Origin: Psychrobacter sp.
Lineage (GTDB): Bacteria; Pseudomonadota; Gammaproteobacteria; Pseudomonadales; Moraxellaceae
DNA: 26,728 nucleotides
Direction of reading: 5' to 3'
NCBI RefSeq assembly: GCF_030454045.1
Contig: NZ_JAKDJE010000040.1
Location: forward strand, 1 to 26,728
The notes beneath the pieces are model-generated. The model was not told the origin of the DNA. It worked only from the letters and a program-made list of their open reading frames with translations, and did not search any database. Position numbers and translations under genes: made by a program. Every line of letters starts with the position of its first letter. Position 1 is the first letter of the stretch. Below are positions 1 through 7,594 of the stretch, in pieces.

Positions 1-68
1 GTGACGACTATTTTGTAATATTGCTCTACCATTAAATAGATATTGATGATAAATTTGTCTATGGGCAT
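1..68 (-). CDS. Transposase N-terminus, partial (runs off window start)
   Basis: On the minus strand an ATG at 68-66 opens a frame that continues to the window edge and reads MPIDKFIINIYLMVEQYYKI. A good ribosome binding site (TGGAG, plus-strand 76-80) lies 7 nt upstream of this ATG. The pattern of a short acidic start followed by FII-x-x-Y-x-x-V-E is what I know from N-termini of IS982/IS4-like DDE transposases, but only 22 residues are visible, so the family is a guess. The inverted repeats just upstream (82-99 and 146-163) support an insertion-sequence end. The rest of the gene, including any catalytic residues, lies outside the window, so it cannot be judged intact or broken. Confidence 0.5.
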   Translation of the reverse strand, partial: MPIDKFIINIYLMVEQYYKIVV

Positions 69-81
69 CTCACAACTCCAT

Positions 82-163
82 TAGATCTCTTGCATAAGTC
101 ATTGCTAGCCATTGATACTCCGTTAACGAAGGTCAATAAAACGGTACTTTTGCAAGAGGTCTA
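82..163. repeat. Inverted repeat at IS end (terminal repeat plus internal copy)
   Basis: Positions 82-99 (TAGATCTCTTGCATAAGT) and 146-163 (ACTTTTGCAAGAGGTCTA) are inverted copies matching at 16 of 18 bases, separated by 46 bp. Read on the minus strand the outer copy begins the presumed IS terminus and the inner copy lies just before the transposase ribosome binding site. The pair could instead delimit an 82-bp MITE-like element. No clear longer target duplication is visible. Confidence 0.55.
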
Positions 164-255
164 TTGTATTCTTGGTCGAAAACAATAGATTAGTGAGGTG
201 CTCTTCTTTTTTCAATCACTTTCGAAGTTGAGAGTGGGGTATTCCTATAATAAAT

Positions 256-285
256 ACTATATAAAGTTATATAGCTTTGTATAGT
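256..285. promoter_or_regulatory. 30-bp near-perfect palindrome (operator-like)
   Basis: A 30-bp palindrome centred at 270/271 has 13 of 15 matching pairs; the two exceptions are T/G, so every position could pair as RNA. There is no loop, which favours a protein-binding dyad in DNA over a hairpin. A TATAAT lies at 246-251 immediately before it. It sits between the IS end and the thrS leader; what it controls is unknown. Confidence 0.4.
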
Positions 286-406
286 ACAGGGTTTATTTTA
301 GACATTTAGGTGTCCAGAGCTTTCTTTGTTTTTTTCCATACATTACCTATCCTCCCTATCAAGCTACTGCCTTATCCCTTGATATCTAGTGTTGGTAGAC
401 GGCTTT

Positions 407-415
407 TGCTATAAT
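407..415 (+). promoter_or_regulatory. Extended -10 promoter, likely for thrS-infC
   Basis: TGCTATAAT is a perfect -10 hexamer with the TG extension. No good -35 box is found 17 bp upstream, as is usual for extended -10 promoters. A start near 422 gives a leader of about 245 nt before thrS. Confidence 0.5.
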
Positions 416-610
416 AGTTACTCTATTACATTACTTGTTTTCGTTTGTCCTCACTTTTAGTGATATGACAAGCGACAGCTTATTGTACCGATATTGGTTC
501 ATTACTCTTGAATAACCAATAAAATCCACAATATATAGCTTCTAAAGTAGTGTGTAACTCTCATCACATATCAGAATGATTGGATATAATTGACGTGGTC
601 TTACGGTTAT

Positions 611-631
611 ATGATTGATGGTTGCAATCAT
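611..631 (+). promoter_or_regulatory. thrS leader hairpin resembling a tRNA-Thr anticodon arm
   Basis: ATGATTG (611-617) pairs with CAATCAT (625-631), leaving a 7-nt loop, ATGGTTG. If numbered like a tRNA anticodon loop, U falls at position 33 and GGU, a threonine anticodon, at 34-36. It ends 35 nt before the thrS start. E. coli ThrRS represses its own mRNA by binding leader stem-loops that imitate the tRNA-Thr anticodon arm; an equivalent role here is inference. Loop positions 32, 37 and 38 are not typical of tRNA, so chance resemblance is possible. Confidence 0.35.
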
Positions 632-666
632 CACTGCCAACGGACCCAATAATAGGCGAATAGATT

Positions 667-2601
667 ATGGTAGCGATTACTTTACCCGATGGTAGCGTGA
701 AAAACTTCGAAGGTAATACAACAGTCATGGAAGTGGCGCAAAGTATTGGGACAGGGCTCGCTAAAGCGACAGTTGCTGGACGTGTCAATGGTCATTTAGT
801 AGACGCTCATGACCCAATCGTTGCTGACGCCAATGTTGAAATCGTGACACCAAAAGACGATGACGGTGTCGATATCATTCGTCACTCATGTGCGCATTTG
901 CTTGGTCATGCGGTGAAACAGCTTTATCCCGATGTCAAAATGGTCATTGGTCCTGTTATTGATGATGGTTTTTATTACGATATCTTTAGTGAAACGCCAT
1001 TCACGCCTGAGCACATGGAAGCGATTGAAAAACGCATGATGGAGCTGATCAAGCAAGATTATGACGTTATCAAAAAGATGACGCCACGTGCTGAAGCAAT
1101 TGAGATATTTGAATCACGCAATGAAGATTATAAGCTGAAGCTTATTAATGATATGCCAGGTGAAGAAGCTTTTGGTCTGTATCATCATCAAGAATACGTT
1201 GATATGTGCCGTGGCCCGCATGTGCCCAATACGCGCTTTTTGAAAGTATTTAAACTGACCAAAATGTCAGGTGCTTATTGGCGCGGCGATGCCAAGAATG
1301 AGCAATTACAGCGTATTTATGGTACTGCTTGGGCTGATAAAAAACAACTAAAAGCCTATATCCAGCGTATTGAAGAAGCAGAAAAACGTGACCATCGTAA
1401 AATTGGCAAAGCGCTGAACCTATTTCATATGCAAGAGCAAGCGCCAGGTATGGTGTTCTGGCATGCGAATGGCTGGACAATTTATCAAGTACTTGAGCAA
1501 TATATGCGTAAAGTACAATACGACAATGGCTACGAAGAGATCAAAACGCCACAAATCGTTGACCGTAGCTTGTGGGAGCGCTCAGGACATTGGGGCAACT
1601 ACGCAACTAATATGTTCACGACCTCTAGTGAAAACCGTGATTATGCGGTAAAGCCGATGAACTGCCCTTGCCACGTGCAAGTGTTCAATCAAGGCCTAAA
1701 GTCTTACCGTGACTTGCCACTACGTATGGCTGAATTTGGTTCTTGTCATCGTAATGAGCCATCAGGTTCACTGCATGGTTTGATGCGCGTACGTGGTTTT
1801 ACGCAAGATGATGCGCATATCTTTTGCACGCAAGCACAGATTCAACAAGAAGTAGCAGAATTTATCAAGCTAACACTTGCTGTCTATGAAGATTTTGGTT
1901 TCGACAACATTATTATGAAGCTCTCTACTCGCCCTGAAAAACGTGTTGGTAGTGATGAGTCTTGGGACTTTGCAGAAAAGGCATTGGCAGATGCGCTTGA
2001 TAGCTCAGGGTTAGACTGGGATTACCTACCTGGCGAAGGCGCTTTCTATGGTCCAAAGATTGAGTTTAGTCTAAAAGACTCGTTAGGTCGTATTTGGCAG
2101 TGCGGTACCATTCAGGTAGATCCCAATATGCCTGAGCGCCTCGATGCTGAATTCGTCAATGAGCAGAACGATCGCGAAGTACCTATTATGTTACACCGTG
2201 CCATCTTAGGGTCATTTGAGCGTTTCATTGGTATTTTGATCGAAAACTATGCCGGTTGGATGCCAGTATGGCTAGCACCGCAACAAGTTGTGGTCATGAA
2301 CATCACTGATAAGCAAGCTGATGCCTGTGAAAACGTGGTTAGTGAGCTTAAAAACGCAGGTATTCGTGCGGTTAGCGACTTGCGTAACGAAAAGATTGGA
2401 TTTAAGATACGAGAGAAAACATTAGAACGTATTCCCTATATGCTAGTATTAGGGGATAAAGAAGTGGAATCGGGCAGTGTCAACGTCCGAACGCGCGAAG
2501 GTGAAAACCTTGGCGTGATGAGTGTTTCTGAATTTATTACATTAGTACAGACCGCTGTCAGTAAAAAAGGCCGACAGACCCCAAAAACAGATGAGGAGTA
2601 A
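667..2601 (+). CDS. thrS: Threonyl-tRNA synthetase
   Basis: A class II synthetase that charges tRNA-Thr in the cytoplasm; 644 aa, very close to the E. coli enzyme (642). The start at 667 gives the family N-terminus MVAITLPDGS of the TGS domain (about 1-62). The editing domain carries H73-x3-H77 and C181-x3-H185. The catalytic core has the zinc ligands C333 (in MNCPCH), H384 and a histidine near 510, motif 2 around RMAEFGSCHRNEPSG (353-367), and motif 3 LHRAILGSFERF. The C-terminal part is the anticodon-binding domain. The ribosome binding site is weak (AGGCG at about 654-658), consistent with regulated initiation. infC follows after 5 bp, the conserved thrS-infC arrangement. No damage seen. 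Confidence 0.98.
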   Translation: MVAITLPDGSVKNFEGNTTVMEVAQSIGTGLAKATVAGRVNGHLVDAHDPIVADANVEIVTPKDDDGVDIIRHSCAHLLGHAVKQLYPDVKMVIGPVIDDGFYYDIFSETPFTPEHMEAIEKRMMELIKQDYDVIKKMTPRAEAIEIFESRNEDYKLKLINDMPGEEAFGLYHHQEYVDMCRGPHVPNTRFLKVFKLTKMSGAYWRGDAKNEQLQRIYGTAWADKKQLKAYIQRIEEAEKRDHRKIGKALNLFHMQEQAPGMVFWHANGWTIYQVLEQYMRKVQYDNGYEEIKTPQIVDRSLWERSGHWGNYATNMFTTSSENRDYAVKPMNCPCHVQVFNQGLKSYRDLPLRMAEFGSCHRNEPSGSLHGLMRVRGFTQDDAHIFCTQAQIQQEVAEFIKLTLAVYEDFGFDNIIMKLSTRPEKRVGSDESWDFAEKALADALDSSGLDWDYLPGEGAFYGPKIEFSLKDSLGRIWQCGTIQVDPNMPERLDAEFVNEQNDREVPIMLHRAILGSFERFIGILIENYAGWMPVWLAPQQVVVMNITDKQADACENVVSELKNAGIRAVSDLRNEKIGFKIREKTLERIPYMLVLGDKEVESGSVNVRTREGENLGVMSVSEFITLVQTAVSKKGRQTPKTDEE

Positions 2602-2606
2602 TACCT

Positions 2607-3128
2607 ATTAAACAGTCCAACCGTTTGAACATCAACGAAGATATCAACGTCAAAGAAGTCCGTCTCGTCAAAGAAGATGGCGAGCAAATGGGTGTGGTTG
2701 ATATCGCAACCGCGATGAAAGCGGCACGTGATGAAAACCTAGATTTGGTTGAATTAGTTCCTGAAGCTAAGCCGCCAGTATGTAAGATCATGGATTATAA
2801 GCACTTCCTTTATGATCAGAAGCAAAAGGCTAAAGAAGCTAAGAAAAACCAAAAGCAGACTCAGCTCAAAGAGATGAAGCTACGTCCTAGTACCGAAGAG
2901 GCCGATTATCAGGTGAAACTGAGAAAAATTATCAGCTTTTTGGAAGATCAAGACAAAGTTAAAATTAGCATCCGTTTCCGCGGACGTGAAATGGCGCACC
3001 AAGATATTGGTCGCAAACAACTTGATCGTATCATTGAAGATACTGCTGATATCTCAAACGTCGAACAGTACCCTAAGATGGAAGGTCGTCAAATGGGTAT
3101 GCTGCTTGGACCTACTAAGAAAAAGTAG
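2607..3128 (+). CDS. infC: Translation initiation factor IF-3, AUU start
   Basis: IF3 binds the 30S subunit, prevents 50S joining and proofreads initiator tRNA and start codon. The frame gives 173 aa with family landmarks PPVCKIMDY, RPSTEEADYQVKL, IRFRGREMAHQ and a C-terminal EGRQMGMLLGPTKKK. I place the start at ATT 2607-2609: AGGAG at 2594-2598 lies 8 nt upstream, and the added residues (KQSNRL) match the short N-terminal lead of IF3 proteins. A TTG at 2625 is the first conventional start but has no spaced Shine-Dalgarno. The AUU start is the classical basis of IF3 autoregulation in E. coli, because IF3 discriminates against its own start codon. The ribosome binding site lies inside the end of thrS, suggesting translational coupling. 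Unlike in E. coli, rpmI and rplT do not follow. Confidence 0.95.
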   Translation: MKQSNRLNINEDINVKEVRLVKEDGEQMGVVDIATAMKAARDENLDLVELVPEAKPPVCKIMDYKHFLYDQKQKAKEAKKNQKQTQLKEMKLRPSTEEADYQVKLRKIISFLEDQDKVKISIRFRGREMAHQDIGRKQLDRIIEDTADISNVEQYPKMEGRQMGMLLGPTKKK

Positions 3129-3186
3129 TCTTTTATGAGATTGCTTTAAGTAGTGGCTGTTAGTCAATATAGTTATTTATAACTCT

Positions 3187-3222
3187 AACCATCAATATGC
3201 TACGGGATATTGATGGTTTTTT
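3187..3222 (+). terminator. Intrinsic terminator of thrS-infC
   Basis: A perfect 12-bp stem (3187-3198 with 3207-3218), an 8-nt loop and a run of six T (3217-3222). It ends the operon 60-95 bp after infC, so telA is not a simple continuation of it. Confidence 0.9.
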
Positions 3223-3459
3223 ATTATCTGCCTTAACATCTGTCTTTTTAGAGGTATCTGGCCAGTTATAATTGGCTGACGCTATTTTACAAAACCCACC
3301 TTCTCAACCATTTGATTACGCGGTAGTCTAAAGATCTGTTTTGTATTTGCTTCTTCGCGTTTTTAAAAAATTCTAGTTAGTGTATAACAATAATCTATAT
3401 CACGACCAATAGAGTCGTTTATAAAAACACTGCTTTTATCTGACATCAAGGGAACTTTC
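3223..3459. other. Intergenic region upstream of telA
   Basis: No gene seen. GCCAGTTATAATTGGC at 3261-3276 is a 16-bp near-palindrome (7 of 8 pairs) that contains a TATAAT (3267-3272), so it could be a -10 box inside an operator. A weaker -10-like TATAAC lies at 3383-3388. Which of the two, if either, drives telA cannot be decided. Confidence 0.35.
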
Positions 3460-4704
3460 ATGCAAGAATTAACGCCACCAGAAAATGCCGCCACTCCCAG
3501 TATCTCACTAACAGCGCCAGAGCCTGTCAGAGAAGTACAAAAAAGTGAAGCAGATCAAATGATTAAGCTAGATGAAAGTCAAATTCCGGAGCTGGATGCC
3601 AAAGTAGACGCCTTTGTCGATCACGTCATTACTAACTCCGTGCACAGTCCAGAATTTCAGCAAAACGTCCAATCCATTCATAATCTGGGCACCCAAGAGA
3701 TTCGTGAATCCGCTCAAGTCTCTAATCGCATGCTTGAGCTACCGGCCAAAAGCCTTAATGACAGCTTGTTTGACAACTCCCCTATTGCCAAATCTTTAAC
3801 CGAATTACGCGGGATCGTCGAAGATTTAGACCCAAGCAAAAAAGAGCTGACCAGCTCTCGCAAACTCTTTGGTTTGATTCCATTTGGCAATAAAGTTCAA
3901 GACTATTTCCGTCAGTATGAGTCAGCGCAATCGCATATCAATGCAGTAGTAACCAGTTTATATAATGGTAAAGATGAATTGCTCAAAGACAATGCAATGA
4001 TTGAGCAAGAAAAAGTCAATATGTGGGAGCTGATGCAGTCTATACGCCAGTATATCTATGTTGGCAAAAAGATAGATGAACAACTAGAGCAAAAAGTCTA
4101 CGCCATAGAAGCGACTGATCCTGAAAAAGCGCGTATTATCAAAGAAGAGATGCTGTTTTATGTGCGTCAAAAAAACACTGACTTTTTAACTCAGTTGGCC
4201 GTCAATGTGCAAGGTTATCTAGCACTCGATACCATCCGTAAAAACAATCTAGAGCTGATTAAAGGGGTTGATCGAGCAACGACGACCACTGTTTCAGCAC
4301 TACGTACGGCGGTGGTAGTTGCTCAAGCCATGACCAATCAAAAATTGGTACTTGATCAGATCACTGCGTTAAACAAGACCACCAGTAGTTTGATTGAGTC
4401 AACCTCTGCCATGCTCAAACGTCAGTCAGGTGAAATCCATGAGCAAGCAACCAATAGTAGCATTGAGCTTGATAAACTGCAAAACGCCTTCAATAATGTC
4501 TATGACACCATGGATATGATCAGTAATTATAAAATTGAAGCATTAGAGAATATGAAACAAACGGTCAATACTTTGACCACTGAAGTCGATAAAGCACAGA
4601 AATACTTGGATAAATCAAATCAAACGACGGTGCTAGAAGTATCAAAAGAGCTAGACAGTAAAAAAATCACCGATAAATCAAGCAGTGTTGATATCGATAT
4701 TTGA
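3460..4704 (+). CDS. TelA/KlaA-like toxic anion resistance family protein
   Basis: A 414-aa soluble, highly charged, mostly helical protein that I assign to the TelA/KlaA (PF05816) family from its central region: a KLFGLIPFG segment near 128-136, then long helices including NMWELMQSIRQYIYVGKKID. Members were first linked to plasmid tellurite resistance, but chromosomal copies are widespread and often sit with envelope-stress genes; the biochemical role is unclear and resistance should not be assumed. The first 60 residues are Pro/Glu-rich and probably disordered; the C-terminus is coiled-coil-like and ends in an Asp/Ser tail. Start 3460 has AAGGGA at 3448-3453 with good spacing. It has its own upstream region after the infC terminator. 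Size is normal for the family. Confidence 0.85.
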   Translation: MQELTPPENAATPSISLTAPEPVREVQKSEADQMIKLDESQIPELDAKVDAFVDHVITNSVHSPEFQQNVQSIHNLGTQEIRESAQVSNRMLELPAKSLNDSLFDNSPIAKSLTELRGIVEDLDPSKKELTSSRKLFGLIPFGNKVQDYFRQYESAQSHINAVVTSLYNGKDELLKDNAMIEQEKVNMWELMQSIRQYIYVGKKIDEQLEQKVYAIEATDPEKARIIKEEMLFYVRQKNTDFLTQLAVNVQGYLALDTIRKNNLELIKGVDRATTTTVSALRTAVVVAQAMTNQKLVLDQITALNKTTSSLIESTSAMLKRQSGEIHEQATNSSIELDKLQNAFNNVYDTMDMISNYKIEALENMKQTVNTLTTEVDKAQKYLDKSNQTTVLEVSKELDSKKITDKSSSVDIDI

Positions 4705-4711
4705 TTGATCC

Positions 4712-4751
4712 CAATAGCGTTCATTTAAAAATGCAACGCTTTCTGCTATTG
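4712..4751 (+). other. Imperfect stem-loop after telA
   Basis: CAATAGC (4712-4718) pairs with GCTATTG (4745-4751), and GTT-CAT pairs inside it with ATG-C-AAC, leaving a bulge on the right arm. There is no T tract after it, so it is either a weak terminator or an mRNA-end structure. Confidence 0.35.
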
Positions 4752-4795
4752 AAGGCACATAAGGCAATTGACGCAAGATATTGCGCTGCCGTTCG

Positions 4796-4804
4796 TGTTA
4801 AGAT
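4796..4804 (+). promoter_or_regulatory. Possible extended -10 promoter of rnr
   Basis: TGTTAAGAT fits TGn plus a -10 hexamer (TAAGAT), about 40 bp upstream of the rnr start. No matching -35 at normal spacing; a TTGACG at 4768-4773 is too far (25 bp). Confidence 0.35.
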
Positions 4805-4843
4805 AGTCACTATTAATAATTTAAAAAATAGATACGGTAATTT

Positions 4844-7120
4844 ATGAGTTGGAATGATCCAAACGCCTCAAGTGAGGCACAAAAATACGACAACCCAATC
4901 CCTAGTCGTGAGTTGATACTCAGTACGATTGGTGAGCATGGGGAAGTCACTCACAAGCAGCTGGCGCAGATCTTTGAGATTGAAGATCCAGATCAGTTTG
5001 ATGCTTTGGGCAATCGCCTAAAAGCCATGGCACGCGACGGTCAAGTCAATCGCGAAGGCCGTCCCTATCGCTATCGCACAGTCACTAAGCAAGATATCGT
5101 TACAGGCACCGTATCTGCACATCCAAAAGGCTTTGGCTTTGTGGTATTGAGTGATATGCCAGATTTATTTTTGCATGAAAAACAAATGCGCTGGGTATTC
5201 AATGGCGATACAGTAGCAGCAGTTGGCACGTCAACAGACAATCGCGGTCGTACTGAAGGTCGTATTGTCGATGTGATTGAGCGCCGCCAGAACAACTTTA
5301 TCGGTACACTTGCGCGTGATGAAGAGGGCTTTTGTGTTGAGCTTGGTAGTCCAAACAGTCATCAACCAATCACTGTCACTGATGATAATGTCCAAGCCCT
5401 CAATATCAAACAAGGCGCGCCTGTCAAAGTCGATATCATCGACTGGCCGAACCAGCATGAATTTGCCACTGGCAAGATCACTGAGGTATTGTCTGATGAT
5501 AACGATCGAGAGCTGATTATTGAGACCACTTTACTCAACTATGATATCCCATCAGATTTCAGTGAAGCGGCGCTCAAACAAGCTGCTGAATATCAAGAAC
5601 CAACTGAGAAAGACATAAAAGGTCGCACAGATTTGCGTCATCTGCCACTCGTTACTATCGATGGTGAAGATGCTCGTGACTTTGATGATGCCGTATTTGC
5701 TGAGAAGCGCTCAGGCGGCAACTACCGCGTCGTGGTCGCAATTGCGGATGTCAGCTACTATGTCACGCCAAACTCACCACTAGATCAAGATGCTTACGAG
5801 CGCGGTACGTCCGTATACTTCCCGCATCGTGTGATTCCGATGCTCCCTGAAGTCCTCTCTAATGGTCTGTGTTCATTGAACCCTAACCTTGATCGTCTAT
5901 GCATGGTGGCTGATATTAAAATATCACGTGCAGGTAAGGTCACAGGATATGAGTTTTATCCATCAGTGATGCACTCACAAGCGCGTCTCACGTATAACCA
6001 AGTGAACGACTATTTTGTCAATCCGACTGATAAAAGACTTCCTAAATCATTAACGGGCAATAAAGACGTCAAAAAATCGATTGATACATTGCATCAGCTT
6101 TATGAGTTACTGCTCAAAAAACGTGAAGAGCGTCATGCCATGGAGTTTGAGACGGTTGAAACCTACATCAAATTTAATGAAAAAGGCGGGATTGACGCTA
6201 TATTACCGCGTACTCGCGGTGACTCTCAGAAGCTGATTGAAGAGTGTATGCTCCTCGCTAATACCTGCGCGGCAAACTTTGCACTCAAACATGAGCTGCC
6301 AGTCTTATATCGTAACCACGATAAGCCTGATAATGAAAAATCAATGCGTATTCACGAATATGCAAAAAACTTTGGCCTACCCTTCCCAGAAGAGAATCCA
6401 ACGCAAGCCGATTATCAGCGTATTATTGAAGCAACCAAAGACCGACCAGATGCGATTAGCATTCATAGCATGTTGCTGCGCTCGATGATGCAGGCAAATT
6501 ACGCCCCTGACAATATTGGTCACTTCGGCTTGGCTTATGATGAATATAGCCACTTTACCTCGCCGATTCGCCGTTATCCAGATCTAATGCTGCATCGTGC
6601 GATCAAAGCGAAAGTAACAAACAGCAAGCAACCTGTCATGGATTTTTCACTTGACGGCGCGGGTACACAGACATCTGATACAGAGCGCCGTGCAGAAAAA
6701 GCATCTCGCTTTGTAGAGTCTTGGCTCAAGTGTCATTATATGACGGATCATGTCGGTGAAGAGTTCGAAGGGGTTGTGACGACCGTGACCAACTTCGGCC
6801 TATTCGTTACGTTGACTGATCTATACATCGATGGCTTGGTACATATCTCCAATGTGGGCGATGATTTCTTTGTTTATGATGAGCAGCAGCAACAGCTTAT
6901 TGGTAAAGACAAAGGCACGCTATTTGGGCTGGGTGACTTAGTAAAAGTACGGGTTGCTGGCGTCAACATGGACTTACTGCAAATTGACTTTGACTTAAAA
7001 GAAAAACTTCAGTCTAGTGCCATGAACCAGACAAAAAAGCAGCCTGCCAAAAAAGAGCCGTCTAAGAAAGGTCCAGCAAAGAGAAGTAATAACCGTAGAG
7101 GATCTAGCAAAAAAAGCTAA
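4844..7120 (+). CDS. rnr: Ribonuclease R
   Basis: A processive 3'-5' exoribonuclease that degrades structured RNA, rRNA fragments and, in E. coli, tmRNA-tagged messages. It has 758 aa, slightly shorter than E. coli RNase R (813). The N-terminal winged-helix domain (about 20-80, GEVTHKQLAQIFEIED) separates it from RNase II. Two cold-shock domains follow (about 85-230). The RNB catalytic domain starts near 260 with the metal-binding aspartates in TIDGEDARDFDDAV: D273, D279, D281, D282. The S1 domain is at about 640-725 and the last 30 residues are a Lys/Ser-rich basic tail. The start ATG at 4844 has no strong ribosome binding site. In a cold-adapted genus RNase R is expected to matter at low temperature; this is inference. 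Confidence 0.97.
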   Translation: MSWNDPNASSEAQKYDNPIPSRELILSTIGEHGEVTHKQLAQIFEIEDPDQFDALGNRLKAMARDGQVNREGRPYRYRTVTKQDIVTGTVSAHPKGFGFVVLSDMPDLFLHEKQMRWVFNGDTVAAVGTSTDNRGRTEGRIVDVIERRQNNFIGTLARDEEGFCVELGSPNSHQPITVTDDNVQALNIKQGAPVKVDIIDWPNQHEFATGKITEVLSDDNDRELIIETTLLNYDIPSDFSEAALKQAAEYQEPTEKDIKGRTDLRHLPLVTIDGEDARDFDDAVFAEKRSGGNYRVVVAIADVSYYVTPNSPLDQDAYERGTSVYFPHRVIPMLPEVLSNGLCSLNPNLDRLCMVADIKISRAGKVTGYEFYPSVMHSQARLTYNQVNDYFVNPTDKRLPKSLTGNKDVKKSIDTLHQLYELLLKKREERHAMEFETVETYIKFNEKGGIDAILPRTRGDSQKLIEECMLLANTCAANFALKHELPVLYRNHDKPDNEKSMRIHEYAKNFGLPFPEENPTQADYQRIIEATKDRPDAISIHSMLLRSMMQANYAPDNIGHFGLAYDEYSHFTSPIRRYPDLMLHRAIKAKVTNSKQPVMDFSLDGAGTQTSDTERRAEKASRFVESWLKCHYMTDHVGEEFEGVVTTVTNFGLFVTLTDLYIDGLVHISNVGDDFFVYDEQQQQLIGKDKGTLFGLGDLVKVRVAGVNMDLLQIDFDLKEKLQSSAMNQTKKQPAKKEPSKKGPAKRSNNRRGSSKKS

Positions 7121-7143
7121 TCTGAAACTGTAGCACCATAAAT

Positions 7144-7176
7144 AAAAAAGGCTAACGATAACGTTGGCCCTTTTTT
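7144..7176. terminator. Bidirectional intrinsic terminator (rnr / small membrane protein gene)
   Basis: GGCTAACG (7150-7157) pairs with CGTTGGCC (7162-7169) with one T-G wobble and loop ATAA. Six A precede the stem and six T follow at 7171-7176, so it can end transcription from both sides of this convergent gene pair. Confidence 0.85.
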
Positions 7177-7213
7177 ATGCTTTGTTATTTATAGTTTTAG
7201 GTTAAATATTTTT

Positions 7214-7513
7214 TTACTGTGCATTACTCATCTGTTCCAAACGATCTTGCTCAGATTGCTGTGCTTGATCGATTTTATTGGTTGCATCATCTAAAATGGC
7301 TTTTGGCTGTTCGCCCAGTGGTTTGCTGGCGATATTTGCAGAGCTATTCTTAGAGCTATCTGCATCAGATACAGCTGCTGTAGGCTGTTCAGAAACAGTA
7401 CTGCTAACGGCAACCTCTCTGTTTTTCTCATGACTATTGCCATTGATGATGTTAAAACCAAGCAATGCTACGATGCCGATTACGGCAAATATGATTACAT
7501 GCTTCATTTCCAT
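7214..7513 (-). CDS. Small single-span membrane protein of unknown function
   Basis: A 99-aa protein that I do not recognise. Residues 4-24 form one hydrophobic helix after a short charged start (MEMKHV), so it is either an inner-membrane anchor or an uncleaved signal. The remainder is hydrophilic, rich in Ser, Ala, Gln, Asp and Glu, with a possible short coiled coil at about 70-96. No cysteine lipobox or catalytic motif is seen. The first ATG (7513) follows a CGAG-type weak ribosome binding site by 7 nt; the second Met, two codons on, is an alternative start. It lies downstream of the mscS-like gene on the same strand, 81 bp away, and ends at the shared terminator. The hydrophobic N-terminus, normal codon use and correctly placed terminator argue that it is real. 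Confidence 0.7.
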   Translation of the reverse strand: MEMKHVIIFAVIGIVALLGFNIINGNSHEKNREVAVSSTVSEQPTAAVSDADSSKNSSANIASKPLGEQPKAILDDATNKIDQAQQSEQDRLEQMSNAQ

Positions 7514-7594
7514 AAAAAATCTCGTCTTTGATTAGCTACCAAATACGAGTTTCATTGCACTTTTTGTGCCTACTTTTAAACCTACTATCTCTTA

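Larger units (their letters stand above)
164..666. other. Non-coding region between IS end and thrS
   Basis: No credible coding frame was found in about 500 bp. The stretch holds the palindrome at 256-285, an extended -10 promoter at 407-415, imperfect or perfect stem-loops at 442-474, 493-520 (7 bp plus 3 bp) and 611-631, and a second TATAAT at 585-590. The stem-loops lie in the presumed thrS 5' untranslated leader. Confidence 0.6.

Noticed and set aside
416..666. T-box or Thr-codon leader peptide controlling thrS
   Set aside because: No T-box sequence, no terminator and anti-terminator pair, and no short frame with a ribosome binding site and a run of Thr codons.
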